A stretch of 64,000 bases of DNA. Source: Sporolactobacillus shoreae. Its GTDB lineage: Bacteria > Bacillota > Bacilli > Bacillales > Sporolactobacillaceae. Within the stretch, counting starts at the first letter, position 1; each line of letters begins with the position of its first letter. A model generated the notes under the pieces. The model ran no database searches. It was not told where the DNA came from and saw only the letters and a list, made by a program, of their open reading frames with translations. Position numbers and translations under genes: made by a program. This document shows positions 8,259-16,427 of the stretch, piece by piece. Location of the stretch: assembly GCF_004684935.1 (NCBI RefSeq), contig NZ_SRJD01000002.1:62001-126000 (forward strand), read 5' to 3'.

Positions 8259-8481
8259 TACATCATCCAAAGAACGCGAAGCCATCATCCAATGGCCAAA
8301 CGCGTACTACGACCGTGGAGTGAAAAAGGGCATTGAACAAGGTATTGAACAAGGAAAAAGCGACGCAACCCGAGAGTTCGCCCGCAGATTGCTCAAAGAA
8401 CGGATGAGTTCTGCAAAGATCAGTGACCTGACCGGTCTGTCGGAGGAAGAAATTGGAAAGCTGGCAAAAGAGGATGAGTGA
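8251..8481 (+). CDS. First tandem duplicate of the Rpn C-terminal domain (stand-alone RpnS-like ORF)
   Basis: This 76-residue ORF repeats the C-terminal domain of the nuclease almost exactly (WPNAYYDRGVKKGIEQGIEQ, then KSDATREFARRLLKERMSSA) but has two four-residue repeats instead of four. Its ATG overlaps the nuclease stop codon within ATGAGTGA, so it sits in the +1 frame and could be translationally coupled. An alternative TTG start 21 bases earlier has AGAGGA five bases upstream. DNA identity to the nuclease tail is high, which implies a recent duplication. Either it is a free antitoxin gene or a recombination by-product; the open frame has been kept. Confidence 0.5.
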   Translation: MSDTSSKEREAIIQWPNAYYDRGVKKGIEQGIEQGKSDATREFARRLLKERMSSAKISDLTGLSEEEIGKLAKEDE

Positions 8482-8698
8482 TACATCATCCAAAGAAAAC
8501 GAAGCCACCATCAATTGGCCAAACGCATACTACGACCGCGGAGTGAAAAAGGGTATTGAACAGGGCATTGAACAAGGAAAAAGCGACGCGACCCGAGAGT
8601 TTGTCCGCAAATTGCTCAAAGAACGGATGAGTTCTGCAAAGATCAGTGACCTGACCGGTCTGTCGGAAGAAGAAATCAGAAAGCTGGCGAAGAGTTAA
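8474..8698 (+). CDS. Second tandem duplicate of the Rpn C-terminal domain
   Basis: This is a third copy of the same domain, 74 residues, again with two GIEQ repeats and again starting inside ATGAGTGA over the stop of the previous copy, now in the next frame. A TTG 21 bases earlier has GGAGG six bases upstream. The end differs slightly (EEEIRKLAKS). The offset between copies two and three is 223 bp, so each copy shifts frame by one, yet all remain open. This suggests either coding constraint or very recent amplification. It is followed by a terminator-like hairpin. Confidence 0.48.
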   Translation: MSDTSSKENEATINWPNAYYDRGVKKGIEQGIEQGKSDATREFVRKLLKERMSSAKISDLTGLSEEEIRKLAKS

Positions 8699-8788
8699 TA
8701 AACCTTTCGGGCATGGGGCCCCAATCGCAACAATAAATAAGTACAACGCATTCGTTGGTAGTAGTGTGTCTTTCTAAAAATGTTTCTT

Positions 8789-8840
8789 AACAGACTCCTT
8801 ACTGCTTCATCTCTGAAGCAATAGGGAGTCTGTTTTACTT
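8789..8840 (+). terminator. Terminator-like hairpin after the Rpn locus
   Basis: The outer stem AACAGACTCC pairs with GGAGTCTGTT and an inner stem TGCTTC with GAAGCA. TTTTACTTT follows. Confidence 0.7.
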
Positions 8841-8934
8841 TAGTCGAGTGAAAAAAATCTTTTCCTCGTTGAGAAGAGATTCGAGCAAATAAAATTTATT
8901 TGATAAATTGTGTAATAAAATCTGACAAAGATGA

Positions 8935-8963
8935 TTGACTAATGGAATGCCCATGAATATAAT
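8935..8963 (+). promoter_or_regulatory. Sigma-A promoter of the Hut/AcnX catabolic cluster
   Basis: TTGACT and a perfect TATAAT are separated by exactly 17 bp. This is the best vegetative promoter match in the window. It stands about 85 bp before the regulator gene and just upstream of a perfect palindrome. Confidence 0.8.
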
Positions 8964-8979
8964 TATCAATATTAAATGA

Positions 8980-9003
8980 TTCATGAATGAATCCATTCAT
9001 GAA
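8980..9003. promoter_or_regulatory. Perfect palindromic operator upstream of the RpiR-type regulator
   Basis: TTCATGAATG and CATTCATGAA are perfect inverted arms of 10 bp around the 4-base centre AATC. The site lies immediately downstream of the promoter, probably within the first 35 transcribed bases, where a bound regulator would block transcription. The neighbouring RpiR-type regulator is the likely ligand; this is inferred from position. Confidence 0.65.
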
Positions 9004-9048
9004 ACGACTAAATAACAGATTCCAACCTTGCGAAAAGTGGTGAATAGG

Positions 9049-9948
9049 GTGACAGACATTAATAAGCTGGATGACCTGATTGAAAAAATGGCTCTTGTAT
9101 CAAAAGAATCTCCGACGTACGAAAAGCTCGCTTACTGTATTGAAAAAAACTATAAACATATCATTTTTATGACGGCTTCAGATGTGGCGAAGCAGGTCAA
9201 CGTCAGTCAAGGCAGTGTTTCCAGATTTTGCATTGCGCTCGGTTATAAGGGATACAATGATTTTCTACATAAACTGCAGCAATTTGTGAGAAAAGAAATA
9301 ACAGCCCCTCAAAGACTTCAATACGCGACAAACTCAAACAGGAGCATTAGCAATATCTTAAAAATGGAGCGGGAAAATATAAACGAATTGGAAACTATAT
9401 TGAACCAGCCCGCTTATCAGAAACTAGTTGACAATATAGTCAACGCAGACCAATTAATTCTGATTTCAGCCAGAATGTCCGCAACGCTGTTATCTTATAT
9501 CTACTATATTCTGAATAAAATAAGAAGTAATGTTATTAAAATAACTCCGAATGTTCCGGAATGGGAAACGTTGGAACTTCTTGATCCTTCTTCAGTGCAT
9601 ATTATCACTGTTGTTTTTCCAAGATACCCCAATGTATTGCTTAATAAGCTAAATGAACTCCATAAACGGCACTTTTCAATTTCAGCCATCACGGACAGTA
9701 TTACCTCACCGGTTTTCAATTTAGCTGATCCCGTGATGAGTGTACCCATAACAACATCTTCCATCTTTGATATATACAGTACACCCATTCTCTTTTTCAA
9801 TCTGCTGCTGCGGGATGTTGCCGGAAAAACGGATGGGTTGGATAAGAGAATGAGTGAACTGGAACAGCTTGAGAAAGACAACCATATCTATTATGAAATC
9901 AATCATCATCATTCCAGCGGCAGATACAGCGAATCAGAGCTTGAATGA
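9049..9948 (+). CDS. RpiR/MurR-family transcriptional regulator
   Basis: The protein (299 residues) has an N-terminal helix-turn-helix at about residues 41-66 (TASDVAKQVNVSQGSVSRFC, then IALGYKGYNDF) and a C-terminal SIS-like domain from about residue 115 that normally binds a phosphosugar or other small ligand. It is the first gene of a long co-directional catabolic cluster and is preceded by a strong promoter and a palindrome, so autoregulation and local control of the cluster are likely. I chose the GTG seven bases after GTGGTG; a TTG 21 bases upstream has no good ribosome site. An RpiR-type regulator on a Hut-gene cluster is unusual, since HutP or HutC are the familiar regulators. Confidence 0.85.
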   Translation: MTDINKLDDLIEKMALVSKESPTYEKLAYCIEKNYKHIIFMTASDVAKQVNVSQGSVSRFCIALGYKGYNDFLHKLQQFVRKEITAPQRLQYATNSNRSISNILKMERENINELETILNQPAYQKLVDNIVNADQLILISARMSATLLSYIYYILNKIRSNVIKITPNVPEWETLELLDPSSVHIITVVFPRYPNVLLNKLNELHKRHFSISAITDSITSPVFNLADPVMSVPITTSSIFDIYSTPILFFNLLLRDVAGKTDGLDKRMSELEQLEKDNHIYYEINHHHSSGRYSESELE

Positions 9949-10004
9949 TTGAAGCAGCTGTGGTGAAACCAGCCATACAAACATCAGAATGAAGGTGTCA
10001 GACG

Positions 10005-11282
10005 TTGGAGAGAAGTCAAATCATAAATTCGATCAGGATAGACGGGAGTAGAGTAGGAGAACGGCTCAAAAAACTGGCCTCTTTTGGGATGAACAGTGAG
10101 GGGGGAATCGATCGTTCATTTGGTAGCGATCAAGATATTAGGGCAAGGGAGTGGCTGAAAAGAATTTGGACAGAGGCTTATCACACTCCCGTTCAGGTGG
10201 ATCCCGCGGCAAATTTGTGGGCTGGCATCAACGGAGCGGAAGAACTTAAGCCTATCGTTATGGGATCCCATCATGACGCAGTGGCAAACGGGGGTCAATA
10301 CGACGGTGCTGTTGGTGTGCTTTTGGCTACAGAAGTGATGCAGACCCTGAAGGAAGCAGAGTACCCCCTTAGGCATCCAATGAAAATTGTCTCTTTTTCA
10401 GCTGAAGAACCAAATCCCTATAATGTATCAACACTGGGCAGCCGCTCCATTACAGGTGTACTGACAAAGGAAGACTTAGTAAAAGCAACGCATCTTGCGA
10501 CCAAAGAGAAAATTACGGATACAATCAAGCGTTTGGGAGGTGATGTTGATTTATTGAGGAATCATCTTTTGAAGCCACAGGATATGAGTGCTTTTCTGGA
10601 GTGCCACATCGAGCAGGGAAGAAATTTGTGTGACAGCGGCCGCTCATTAGCCGTCGTGACAAGCGTTACAGGAATTTATCGGGAGAAAATCAGAATTCTT
10701 GGAGAGGCCAATCATGCAGGAACGACCTTAATGAAATACAGGCATGATGCGATGCTGGCGGGTGCTGAGTTAAGCCTTGCGCTTGAAAGTGTAATCAGGC
10801 AAGAAAATCGTAAGGACACGGTTGGAACAGTAGGGCACTTTGATGTCTCTCCGGATTCCGCCAACATTATACCAGGGGAAGTTGAATTGATTGCGGAGAT
10901 CCGGACTCCAGACAAAGGGACATTAGATAAAGTGATCCATCAATTTTCTGACCGGATCCGTTCGATCGAAACAGTGCGTCACGTCCGCATCGTGAGGGAG
11001 GTGATTCTTGATCAGGATGCCGTGCCAATGGATGAAACCATTCAGCAAACATTAAGAGAAGTTATTCAATCGATGGATGAACCGTTTCTCGACTTGCCCA
11101 GCATGGCTGGCCATGATTCAGTGCATATGGTTCCTATTGCGAAGACGGGCATGCTGTTTGTTCCAAGTATTGAAGGAAAAAGCCACTGTCCCGAAGAAAA
11201 AACGGACCTGGCAGACATTGAAAAGGCGGGAAATGTACTGCTTCAGACCGTACTTGCCTTGGATAAGGAGCTTGACAGATGA
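10005..11282 (+). CDS. M20-family metallo-hydrolase (N-carbamoyl/N-acyl-L-amino-acid amidohydrolase type)
   Basis: This 425-residue zinc-type hydrolase resembles N-carbamoyl-L-amino-acid hydrolases and allantoate amidohydrolases. Metal-site elements are His89 (GSHHDAV), Asp100 (GGQYDGAVGV), the Glu pair 134-135 (FSAEEP), His201 (ECHIEQG) and a late His in EGKSHCPEE. The SAEEPNPYN stretch differs from the usual EEGSRF. The TTG start follows AAGGTG at six bases. It overlaps the next gene by four bases (ATGA), so the two are coupled. In this cluster it could remove the N-formyl or N-carbamoyl group from a glutamate derivative produced after HutI, replacing HutG. This role is inference. Confidence 0.85.
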   Translation: MERSQIINSIRIDGSRVGERLKKLASFGMNSEGGIDRSFGSDQDIRAREWLKRIWTEAYHTPVQVDPAANLWAGINGAEELKPIVMGSHHDAVANGGQYDGAVGVLLATEVMQTLKEAEYPLRHPMKIVSFSAEEPNPYNVSTLGSRSITGVLTKEDLVKATHLATKEKITDTIKRLGGDVDLLRNHLLKPQDMSAFLECHIEQGRNLCDSGRSLAVVTSVTGIYREKIRILGEANHAGTTLMKYRHDAMLAGAELSLALESVIRQENRKDTVGTVGHFDVSPDSANIIPGEVELIAEIRTPDKGTLDKVIHQFSDRIRSIETVRHVRIVREVILDQDAVPMDETIQQTLREVIQSMDEPFLDLPSMAGHDSVHMVPIAKTGMLFVPSIEGKSHCPEEKTDLADIEKAGNVLLQTVLALDKELDR

Positions 11283-12619
11283 CAAGGAGACTCTATAAGC
11301 CATTCCTTCTCTATACCGAAGGAACATTTAAAGAAAATCAAGGAATTGTGACAGATGAGGGTGAGATCAGAGAAGTTGGATCGTTTACGGATCTCTCAAA
11401 AAAATACGCGGATAGTGAACTCATTGACTGGCCGGAAGAAATCGTTGTGCCGGGCACAGTGAACGCGCATAATCATTCTTTTCAAAGTCTTTTGAGAGGA
11501 ATAGCCGTTGATCAACCGTTTTTGGAGTGGCGTGATCAGTCGCTCTATAAGTATTCACCTTATCTGAAAGCAAAAGATGTTTACACAGGAGCCGTTTTTG
11601 CTTTTGGTGAAATGATGAAGTACGGCGTAACGACCGTTTGCGATTACTTTTACGTGCATAATGAAGGAATCGACAGTGATGAAGCGATTATCCAGGCCGC
11701 GAAGGATGTGGGCATCCGGCTGGTTCTTGCCAGAACGATGTATGACTGGGAAGGAGCACCGTCCGGTTATGTAGAATCTGTCGCGGATGCCACAGCAAAT
11801 GTGAAGTATTTGGCTGAAAAATATGCCGCTGATGATATGACGACCATTGTACCGGCCCCGCACAGCTTGCACGCCGCATCGGTGGAAATGGTTCAGGCAG
11901 GACACAAGCTGGCGCAGGAACTGGATACAAATTTCCACATTCACGTGGCAGAGGAACCTTTTGAAGTGGGTCAGATTAAGAAAGACCATCACATGAGGCC
12001 TGTGGAATTGCTGAACAAGATCGGCGTGATGGATGATCACCGTACGGTAGCCATACATTGTGTCTGGCTAGATGATCATGAAAAAGAACTAATGGGTGAG
12101 AACCAGGCAAAACTTGTGTATTGTCCGTCAAGCAACATGTTTCTCGCGGATGGGGTGACGGATATCCCAGCCTTGCAGAAAAACAAAGTCGACATCGGGC
12201 TTGGTTCAGACGGGGCATGCAGCAATAACAGGATCAGTGTATTTGAAGAAATGCGAATGTGTGCCATGCTCCAGAAAGTAAACACTCTGAATTCCCTGGC
12301 GGTTAACTATCAACAGGTTTTCGATATGGGTACCGTGAATGGCGGGCGTATCCTGCAGCTGCCGATTGGAACAATTCAAGCCGGATACAAAGCGGATTTT
12401 CTAGCGATAAACAGTAAAGATATCTCGATGCAGCCGATCACGAAAAGCTATGAGCAAATTCTTCCGAATATTGTGTATTCAATGCAACCCAATGCCATTG
12501 ACTTTGTCGTTGTTAATGGGGAAGTTACCGTACAAAAAGGAAAAATTGAGACAATACCGGAAAACAAGATTGTCACTGATGTTCAGAATTTAATGAATCA
12601 CCTGGAAGGAAAACTGTAA
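11279..12619 (+). CDS. Amidohydrolase-superfamily deaminase, HutF-like (formimidoylglutamate deiminase candidate)
   Basis: This 446-residue enzyme belongs to the ATZ/TRZ-type deaminase branch of the amidohydrolase superfamily. Metal and catalytic residues seen are His64 and His66 (NAHNHSFQSLLRG), His222 with Glu225 (HIHVAEE), His260 (AIHCVW) and Asp311 (GSDGA). NAHNHSFQ resembles the HSHAFQ motif of formimidoylglutamate deiminase (HutF). With HutU and HutI in the same cluster, conversion of N-formimino-L-glutamate to N-formyl-L-glutamate is a reasonable role. Other aminohydrolase substrates cannot be excluded. It overlaps the M20 gene and precedes AcnX by about 20 bp. Confidence 0.75.
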   Translation: MTRRLYKPFLLYTEGTFKENQGIVTDEGEIREVGSFTDLSKKYADSELIDWPEEIVVPGTVNAHNHSFQSLLRGIAVDQPFLEWRDQSLYKYSPYLKAKDVYTGAVFAFGEMMKYGVTTVCDYFYVHNEGIDSDEAIIQAAKDVGIRLVLARTMYDWEGAPSGYVESVADATANVKYLAEKYAADDMTTIVPAPHSLHAASVEMVQAGHKLAQELDTNFHIHVAEEPFEVGQIKKDHHMRPVELLNKIGVMDDHRTVAIHCVWLDDHEKELMGENQAKLVYCPSSNMFLADGVTDIPALQKNKVDIGLGSDGACSNNRISVFEEMRMCAMLQKVNTLNSLAVNYQQVFDMGTVNGGRILQLPIGTIQAGYKADFLAINSKDISMQPITKSYEQILPNIVYSMQPNAIDFVVVNGEVTVQKGKIETIPENKIVTDVQNLMNHLEGKL

Positions 12620-12640
12620 AAATCGAAGGGAGTGCGTGAC

Positions 12641-13843
12641 ATGCAGCTTACTGAAGAAGAACTGGGAATGCTGGACGGGAAGTATGGCAAGGGGACGCAG
12701 ATTGCTATGAAAATCCAGGTCGCATTGGGCGATGTGTTCAATGCGGAACGCATGGTGCCTGTGAGCCGGACCCATGTGGCACTGAGCAATCAGGAGGCGG
12801 ATCTCTGGTTTGTCGAGAAAATGGTGAATGCCGGTGCCAAATGCCGAGTATCCCCGACGGTCAATCCTGGATTTAATCTGGAATATTTTCAGTGCATTAC
12901 AAAGATTTCAAAGAAAGACGAAGAAACCATCCTGAGAACAAGAAAGGCATACAAGGATGTAGGGGCAACATTAACCTTTGACTGTACGCCTTATCTTGAA
13001 AAAAATGTGCCGCGCTTTGGCGAAATAACAGCTTATTCAGAATCAAGTGCGACGCCGTTTATCAATTCAGTTTACGGTGCGCGGACGAATCGCGAATCGG
13101 CACAAAGTGCCCTGTGTGCAGCGATCACCGGCAGAACACCACTGTATGGATTCCTTTTGGATGAGAATCGAAAGGGACAGGTTCTAGTAGATGTCAAAGC
13201 AAAAATAAAAGATGATTTCGATTACCAGTTGCTCGGCTACGCCGTACCAAAAAAGCTGAAATTTAAAACACCGGTCTTCGTTAATGTTCCGACCAGTCCC
13301 TCTCCGGCAGCTCTGATGAATCTTGGCGCTCAATTGAATACAGCAGGAAATGTGCCCATGTATCATATTGTCGGAGTGACACCCGAGGCAAGAACAGTCG
13401 AAGATGCCTTTCAAGGCAGCGATCCGGAAAACGTCATTACCATAACTGAAGAGGATCTAGAGAAAGTACATGATGAGATAACGGATCCGGGCGGTAAAAT
13501 TGATTTTGCTTTATTTGGCTGTCCGCACTTTAACATTGACCAGGTTGCCCATGTTTCTCATCTTGTTGACCAGAAACAGTTGAAGGTAAAACTGTTTATC
13601 ATGACTTCATCGCTGACCAAAGAGCTGGCACATCGTATGGGCTATCTGGATACCCTTCAGGCAGCGGGCGGTGACATTGTCGATGATACATGCATGGACC
13701 AACCGTGCTGGGAATTCCTCTATGGGAAAAAGGGTGTCACAGACTCACCCAAATGTGCTTACTACACAAAAAGAAGAAACATGCAGTTTGTGATTCGTAA
13801 TGTTGATGAATGCATTGAAGCAGCGATGAGAGGTGAAATCTAA
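12641..13843 (+). CDS. Aconitase X (AcnX) catalytic large subunit, DUF521
   Basis: AcnX enzymes are Fe-S dehydratases distantly related to aconitase. Known members include cis-3-hydroxy-L-proline dehydratase in bacteria and phosphomevalonate dehydratase in archaea. The 400-residue protein has the family blocks VPVSRTHVALSNQEADLWF, SPTVNPGF, ESSATPFINSVYGARTNRES and the C-terminal DDTCMDQPCWEF with likely cluster cysteines. The ATG lies eight bases after GAAGGGAG. Its stop overlaps the start of the small subunit by one base. There is no proline racemase nearby, so the hydroxyproline role is not supported by context; the substrate is open. Confidence 0.9.
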   Translation: MQLTEEELGMLDGKYGKGTQIAMKIQVALGDVFNAERMVPVSRTHVALSNQEADLWFVEKMVNAGAKCRVSPTVNPGFNLEYFQCITKISKKDEETILRTRKAYKDVGATLTFDCTPYLEKNVPRFGEITAYSESSATPFINSVYGARTNRESAQSALCAAITGRTPLYGFLLDENRKGQVLVDVKAKIKDDFDYQLLGYAVPKKLKFKTPVFVNVPTSPSPAALMNLGAQLNTAGNVPMYHIVGVTPEARTVEDAFQGSDPENVITITEEDLEKVHDEITDPGGKIDFALFGCPHFNIDQVAHVSHLVDQKQLKVKLFIMTSSLTKELAHRMGYLDTLQAAGGDIVDDTCMDQPCWEFLYGKKGVTDSPKCAYYTKRRNMQFVIRNVDECIEAAMRGEI

Positions 13844-14247
13844 TGACTGAAACGTTTGCGTGCCACAAAGTATCTGAAGGAATCATTGAGGGCGATATTT
13901 TACTCTCATCAGATGATCTGTGTTTTTACCTCGTTGATCCGAAGACAGGTGTCGTCATCGAAAAGAATCATAGTCTTGAAGGTCAGTCGATCGCTGGGAA
14001 AATTCTTGTTTTTCCGAGCGGCAAGGGGAGCTCGGTGGTCCAGGCCGATGGAATGTATCAATTGAAGATGAGTGGAAAGGGACCCAAAGCATTAATCATC
14101 AAATACCCGGATACAGTGCTGGTTGCAAGCTCAATCATCATGGAAATGCCGGTCGTGGACAAAGTGGATGAGCAATTTTATCAGCAAGTAAAAAACGGCG
14201 ATCATGTGCTGCTTGATGCGACAAACGGGCATTTACAGATTAAGTGA
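13843..14247 (+). CDS. Aconitase X swivel (small) subunit, DUF126
   Basis: This 134-residue protein is the separate swivelling domain of a two-subunit AcnX (DUF126). Features are the EGIIEGDILLSSDDLCFYLV start, the LEGQSIAGKILVFPSGKGSS loop, where the conserved serines of the substrate pocket lie, and the VDKVDEQFYQQVKNGDHVLL C-terminal part. The start codon overlaps the large-subunit stop, giving strict translational coupling and a 1:1 complex. The same unknown substrate as for the large subunit applies. Confidence 0.9.
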   Translation: MTETFACHKVSEGIIEGDILLSSDDLCFYLVDPKTGVVIEKNHSLEGQSIAGKILVFPSGKGSSVVQADGMYQLKMSGKGPKALIIKYPDTVLVASSIIMEMPVVDKVDEQFYQQVKNGDHVLLDATNGHLQIK

Positions 14248-14310
14248 AAAAACATTGGGCTGATGAAAATCGGAAGCATGGAATACACAAATTTTTTTGG
14301 AGGTGATGAC

Positions 14311-15276
14311 TTGCGGCCATTAATTTGGATCATCGATGAAGAATGGTCCGAATACCAGACAGAAGAAATGATTTTGAAGGATGCATTTCCAGATTGTGAG
14401 ATTCGGCATTCAGGCAACAATTATCAGGAAGATTTGGAGTCGTTTGGCAAGCATGCGGATGCCATCCTTTGTCAGGTATACATTAACTTGCCAGGCGAAA
14501 CGATCCGGCAGCTGACCAATTGCAAAATAATCGCGATTTATGGAGGGGGGTATGACCGAGTCGATATTGAAGCGGCCAAAGCCCAAAACATAGCGGTGAC
14601 CTTTGTTCCCGGTTACTGTGTTGAAGATGTTTCGGATTATGCGATCTCCGCGATTTACTTTTTTAACAAGAATCTCGCATTTTATTTCAGTGCTGCCAAT
14701 AAGGGGCCATGGGGCGCACAGGCTGCCCATCAATTAAATCACAGAATTCAGGAGTCCACACTATTCATTATTGGATTCGGTCGAATCGGGAAAACAGTAG
14801 CCCAAAAGGCAAAACTGATGAGAATGAACGTACTGGTTTACGATCCGAACCTCGGTGAGGAGGAGGAACAGGGATACGGGGTTAAAAAAGTGAGCCTGGA
14901 TGAAGGGCTCTCAGCAGCGGATTTTGTCACGATTCACGTGAAATATGATGAACATACAGAGTCGCTGATTTCAATGAAAGAATTTCAAAAGATGAAAGAA
15001 ACGGCCTACGTGATTAATACGTCACGCGGGAATGTAATCAAAGAAGAGGATCTGATCGAGGCGGTTCAGAAAAAGGTCATTGCCGGTGCGATGCTCGATG
15101 TCATCTCCAATGAACCACCTGAGGGTCATGAAGAAATCTTCACGATTCCTGGTATCTTTGTCACTCCTCATGTCTCGTATCTGTCAGCAGAATCGTTGTT
15201 AACACTGAAGCAGCGGGCTTCAAGCAATGTCGTCAAACTTTTACAGGGAAAAAATTCAGAAGATACTGTTTATTGA
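14311..15276 (+). CDS. NAD-dependent D-2-hydroxyacid dehydrogenase (C-terminal-binding-protein-like)
   Basis: The protein (321 residues) has the two-domain D-isomer-specific 2-hydroxyacid dehydrogenase fold. The nucleotide loop is GFGRIG at 155-160. Catalytic residues are Arg239 (NTSRGNVI), Glu268 (VISNEPPEG) and His287 (TPHVSYLS). It interconverts a 2-oxoacid and a D-2-hydroxyacid. I chose the TTG seven bases after GGAGG; the upstream ATG has no ribosome site. Directly after AcnX, it probably acts on a 2-hydroxy- or 2-oxo-acid in the same branch, for example imidazole-lactate or imidazole-pyruvate, but that is speculation. Confidence 0.85.
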   Translation: MRPLIWIIDEEWSEYQTEEMILKDAFPDCEIRHSGNNYQEDLESFGKHADAILCQVYINLPGETIRQLTNCKIIAIYGGGYDRVDIEAAKAQNIAVTFVPGYCVEDVSDYAISAIYFFNKNLAFYFSAANKGPWGAQAAHQLNHRIQESTLFIIGFGRIGKTVAQKAKLMRMNVLVYDPNLGEEEEQGYGVKKVSLDEGLSAADFVTIHVKYDEHTESLISMKEFQKMKETAYVINTSRGNVIKEEDLIEAVQKKVIAGAMLDVISNEPPEGHEEIFTIPGIFVTPHVSYLSAESLLTLKQRASSNVVKLLQGKNSEDTVY

Positions 15277-15314
15277 TTTTAAAAAAATATTTTTCATATT
15301 AGGAGGCTATACTC

Positions 15315-16319
15315 ATGAAAAAATTCTTCTCTTTCCTATTCGTTGGGGTTATTTCCTTGGCATTGGTTCTATCAGGCTGTTCTTCAAACTCAAGCAGTAC
15401 CGGCGCAAAGAATACGTTTAAAGGGCCGGTCAAACTTGGAATTTCTTCCTGGATCGGATTTGCACCAATGTATCTGGCAGAACAAAAGGGCTTTTTCAAA
15501 AAGCATGGCGTGAACGTAGAGCTGCAAACCATTCAAAGTGCGGCAGACCGTCGTACAGCGATGGCTGCCAATCGTATTCAGGGATTTATGACTACAGTGG
15601 ATACACACGTCATGACTGCTGCAGCTAAAATTCCAGTGGATCAGGTACTGGCACTGGATACATCAAGCGGCGGAGACGGCATTGTCGCCAAAAATAGCAT
15701 TAAAACCTTTCAAGATCTTAAAGGAAAACGCGTTGCAATCGATACCAGCGGCGGAGCGAGCTATTTCTGGTTTATGTATATGCTGGATCAGAAGGGTATG
15801 AGTTTAAGCGATGTAACACTGGTTAATATGAGTGCGGGAGACGCGGGAGCAGCATTTGTCGGTGGCAAAGTCGATGCAGCTGTAACCTGGCAGCCTTGGC
15901 TGACAAAAGCAGAGAAAACTTCTTTTGGGCATGTCCTTCTTTCCAGTGACAAGACACCGGGGTTGATCGTGGACTCGCTGGGTCTGCGCAAAGATTTTAT
16001 TAAAAATAATCCGAAGCTGGTTCAGGGGATTGTCGATGCGTGGTATGAAGCACTCAGTTACGCGAAATCGAATCCGGACGATGCAAACAAGATCATGGCA
16101 AAGAGCATGGGTCAGACCGTCAGTGACTTTACAGCAGAAGAACCGGATGTCACTTTCTACGACAAGGCAGGCAATGTGAAATACTTTGGAACGAAGTCAA
16201 ATCCCGGCTTAATCTATGATGTCACAGACAAGGCAGCGACTTTCTGGAAAAAGGTCAAATTAATCAACGTGCAACCGAAGGCATCCGATCTGATCGACGG
16301 CAGCTTCGTCGGTAAATAA
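15315..16319 (+). CDS. ABC transporter substrate-binding lipoprotein, NitT/TauT (SsuA/TauA) family
   Basis: This is a 334-residue lipoprotein with a signal peptide ending in the lipobox LSGC (Cys22). The mature part begins VKLGISSWIGFAPMYLAEQK, the hallmark of the nitrate/sulfonate/taurine-type binding proteins, which also bind pyrimidines, riboflavin-like and aromatic acids. AGGAGG lies eight bases before the ATG. The cognate permease and ATPase lie downstream, separated by hutU and hutI. The context suggests that it binds the imidazole or related compound degraded by the cluster. Confidence 0.9.
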   Translation: MKKFFSFLFVGVISLALVLSGCSSNSSSTGAKNTFKGPVKLGISSWIGFAPMYLAEQKGFFKKHGVNVELQTIQSAADRRTAMAANRIQGFMTTVDTHVMTAAAKIPVDQVLALDTSSGGDGIVAKNSIKTFQDLKGKRVAIDTSGGASYFWFMYMLDQKGMSLSDVTLVNMSAGDAGAAFVGGKVDAAVTWQPWLTKAEKTSFGHVLLSSDKTPGLIVDSLGLRKDFIKNNPKLVQGIVDAWYEALSYAKSNPDDANKIMAKSMGQTVSDFTAEEPDVTFYDKAGNVKYFGTKSNPGLIYDVTDKAATFWKKVKLINVQPKASDLIDGSFVGK

Positions 16320-16427
16320 TGATACAAAATGGGTTCATAAGTTTAGAAATCTGAAGTCCTGAACCAAGTTGGAAATCAGCGACCAGGAATGACGGATCAT
16401 TTATCTATTATCACGGGAGGTCGTCAC

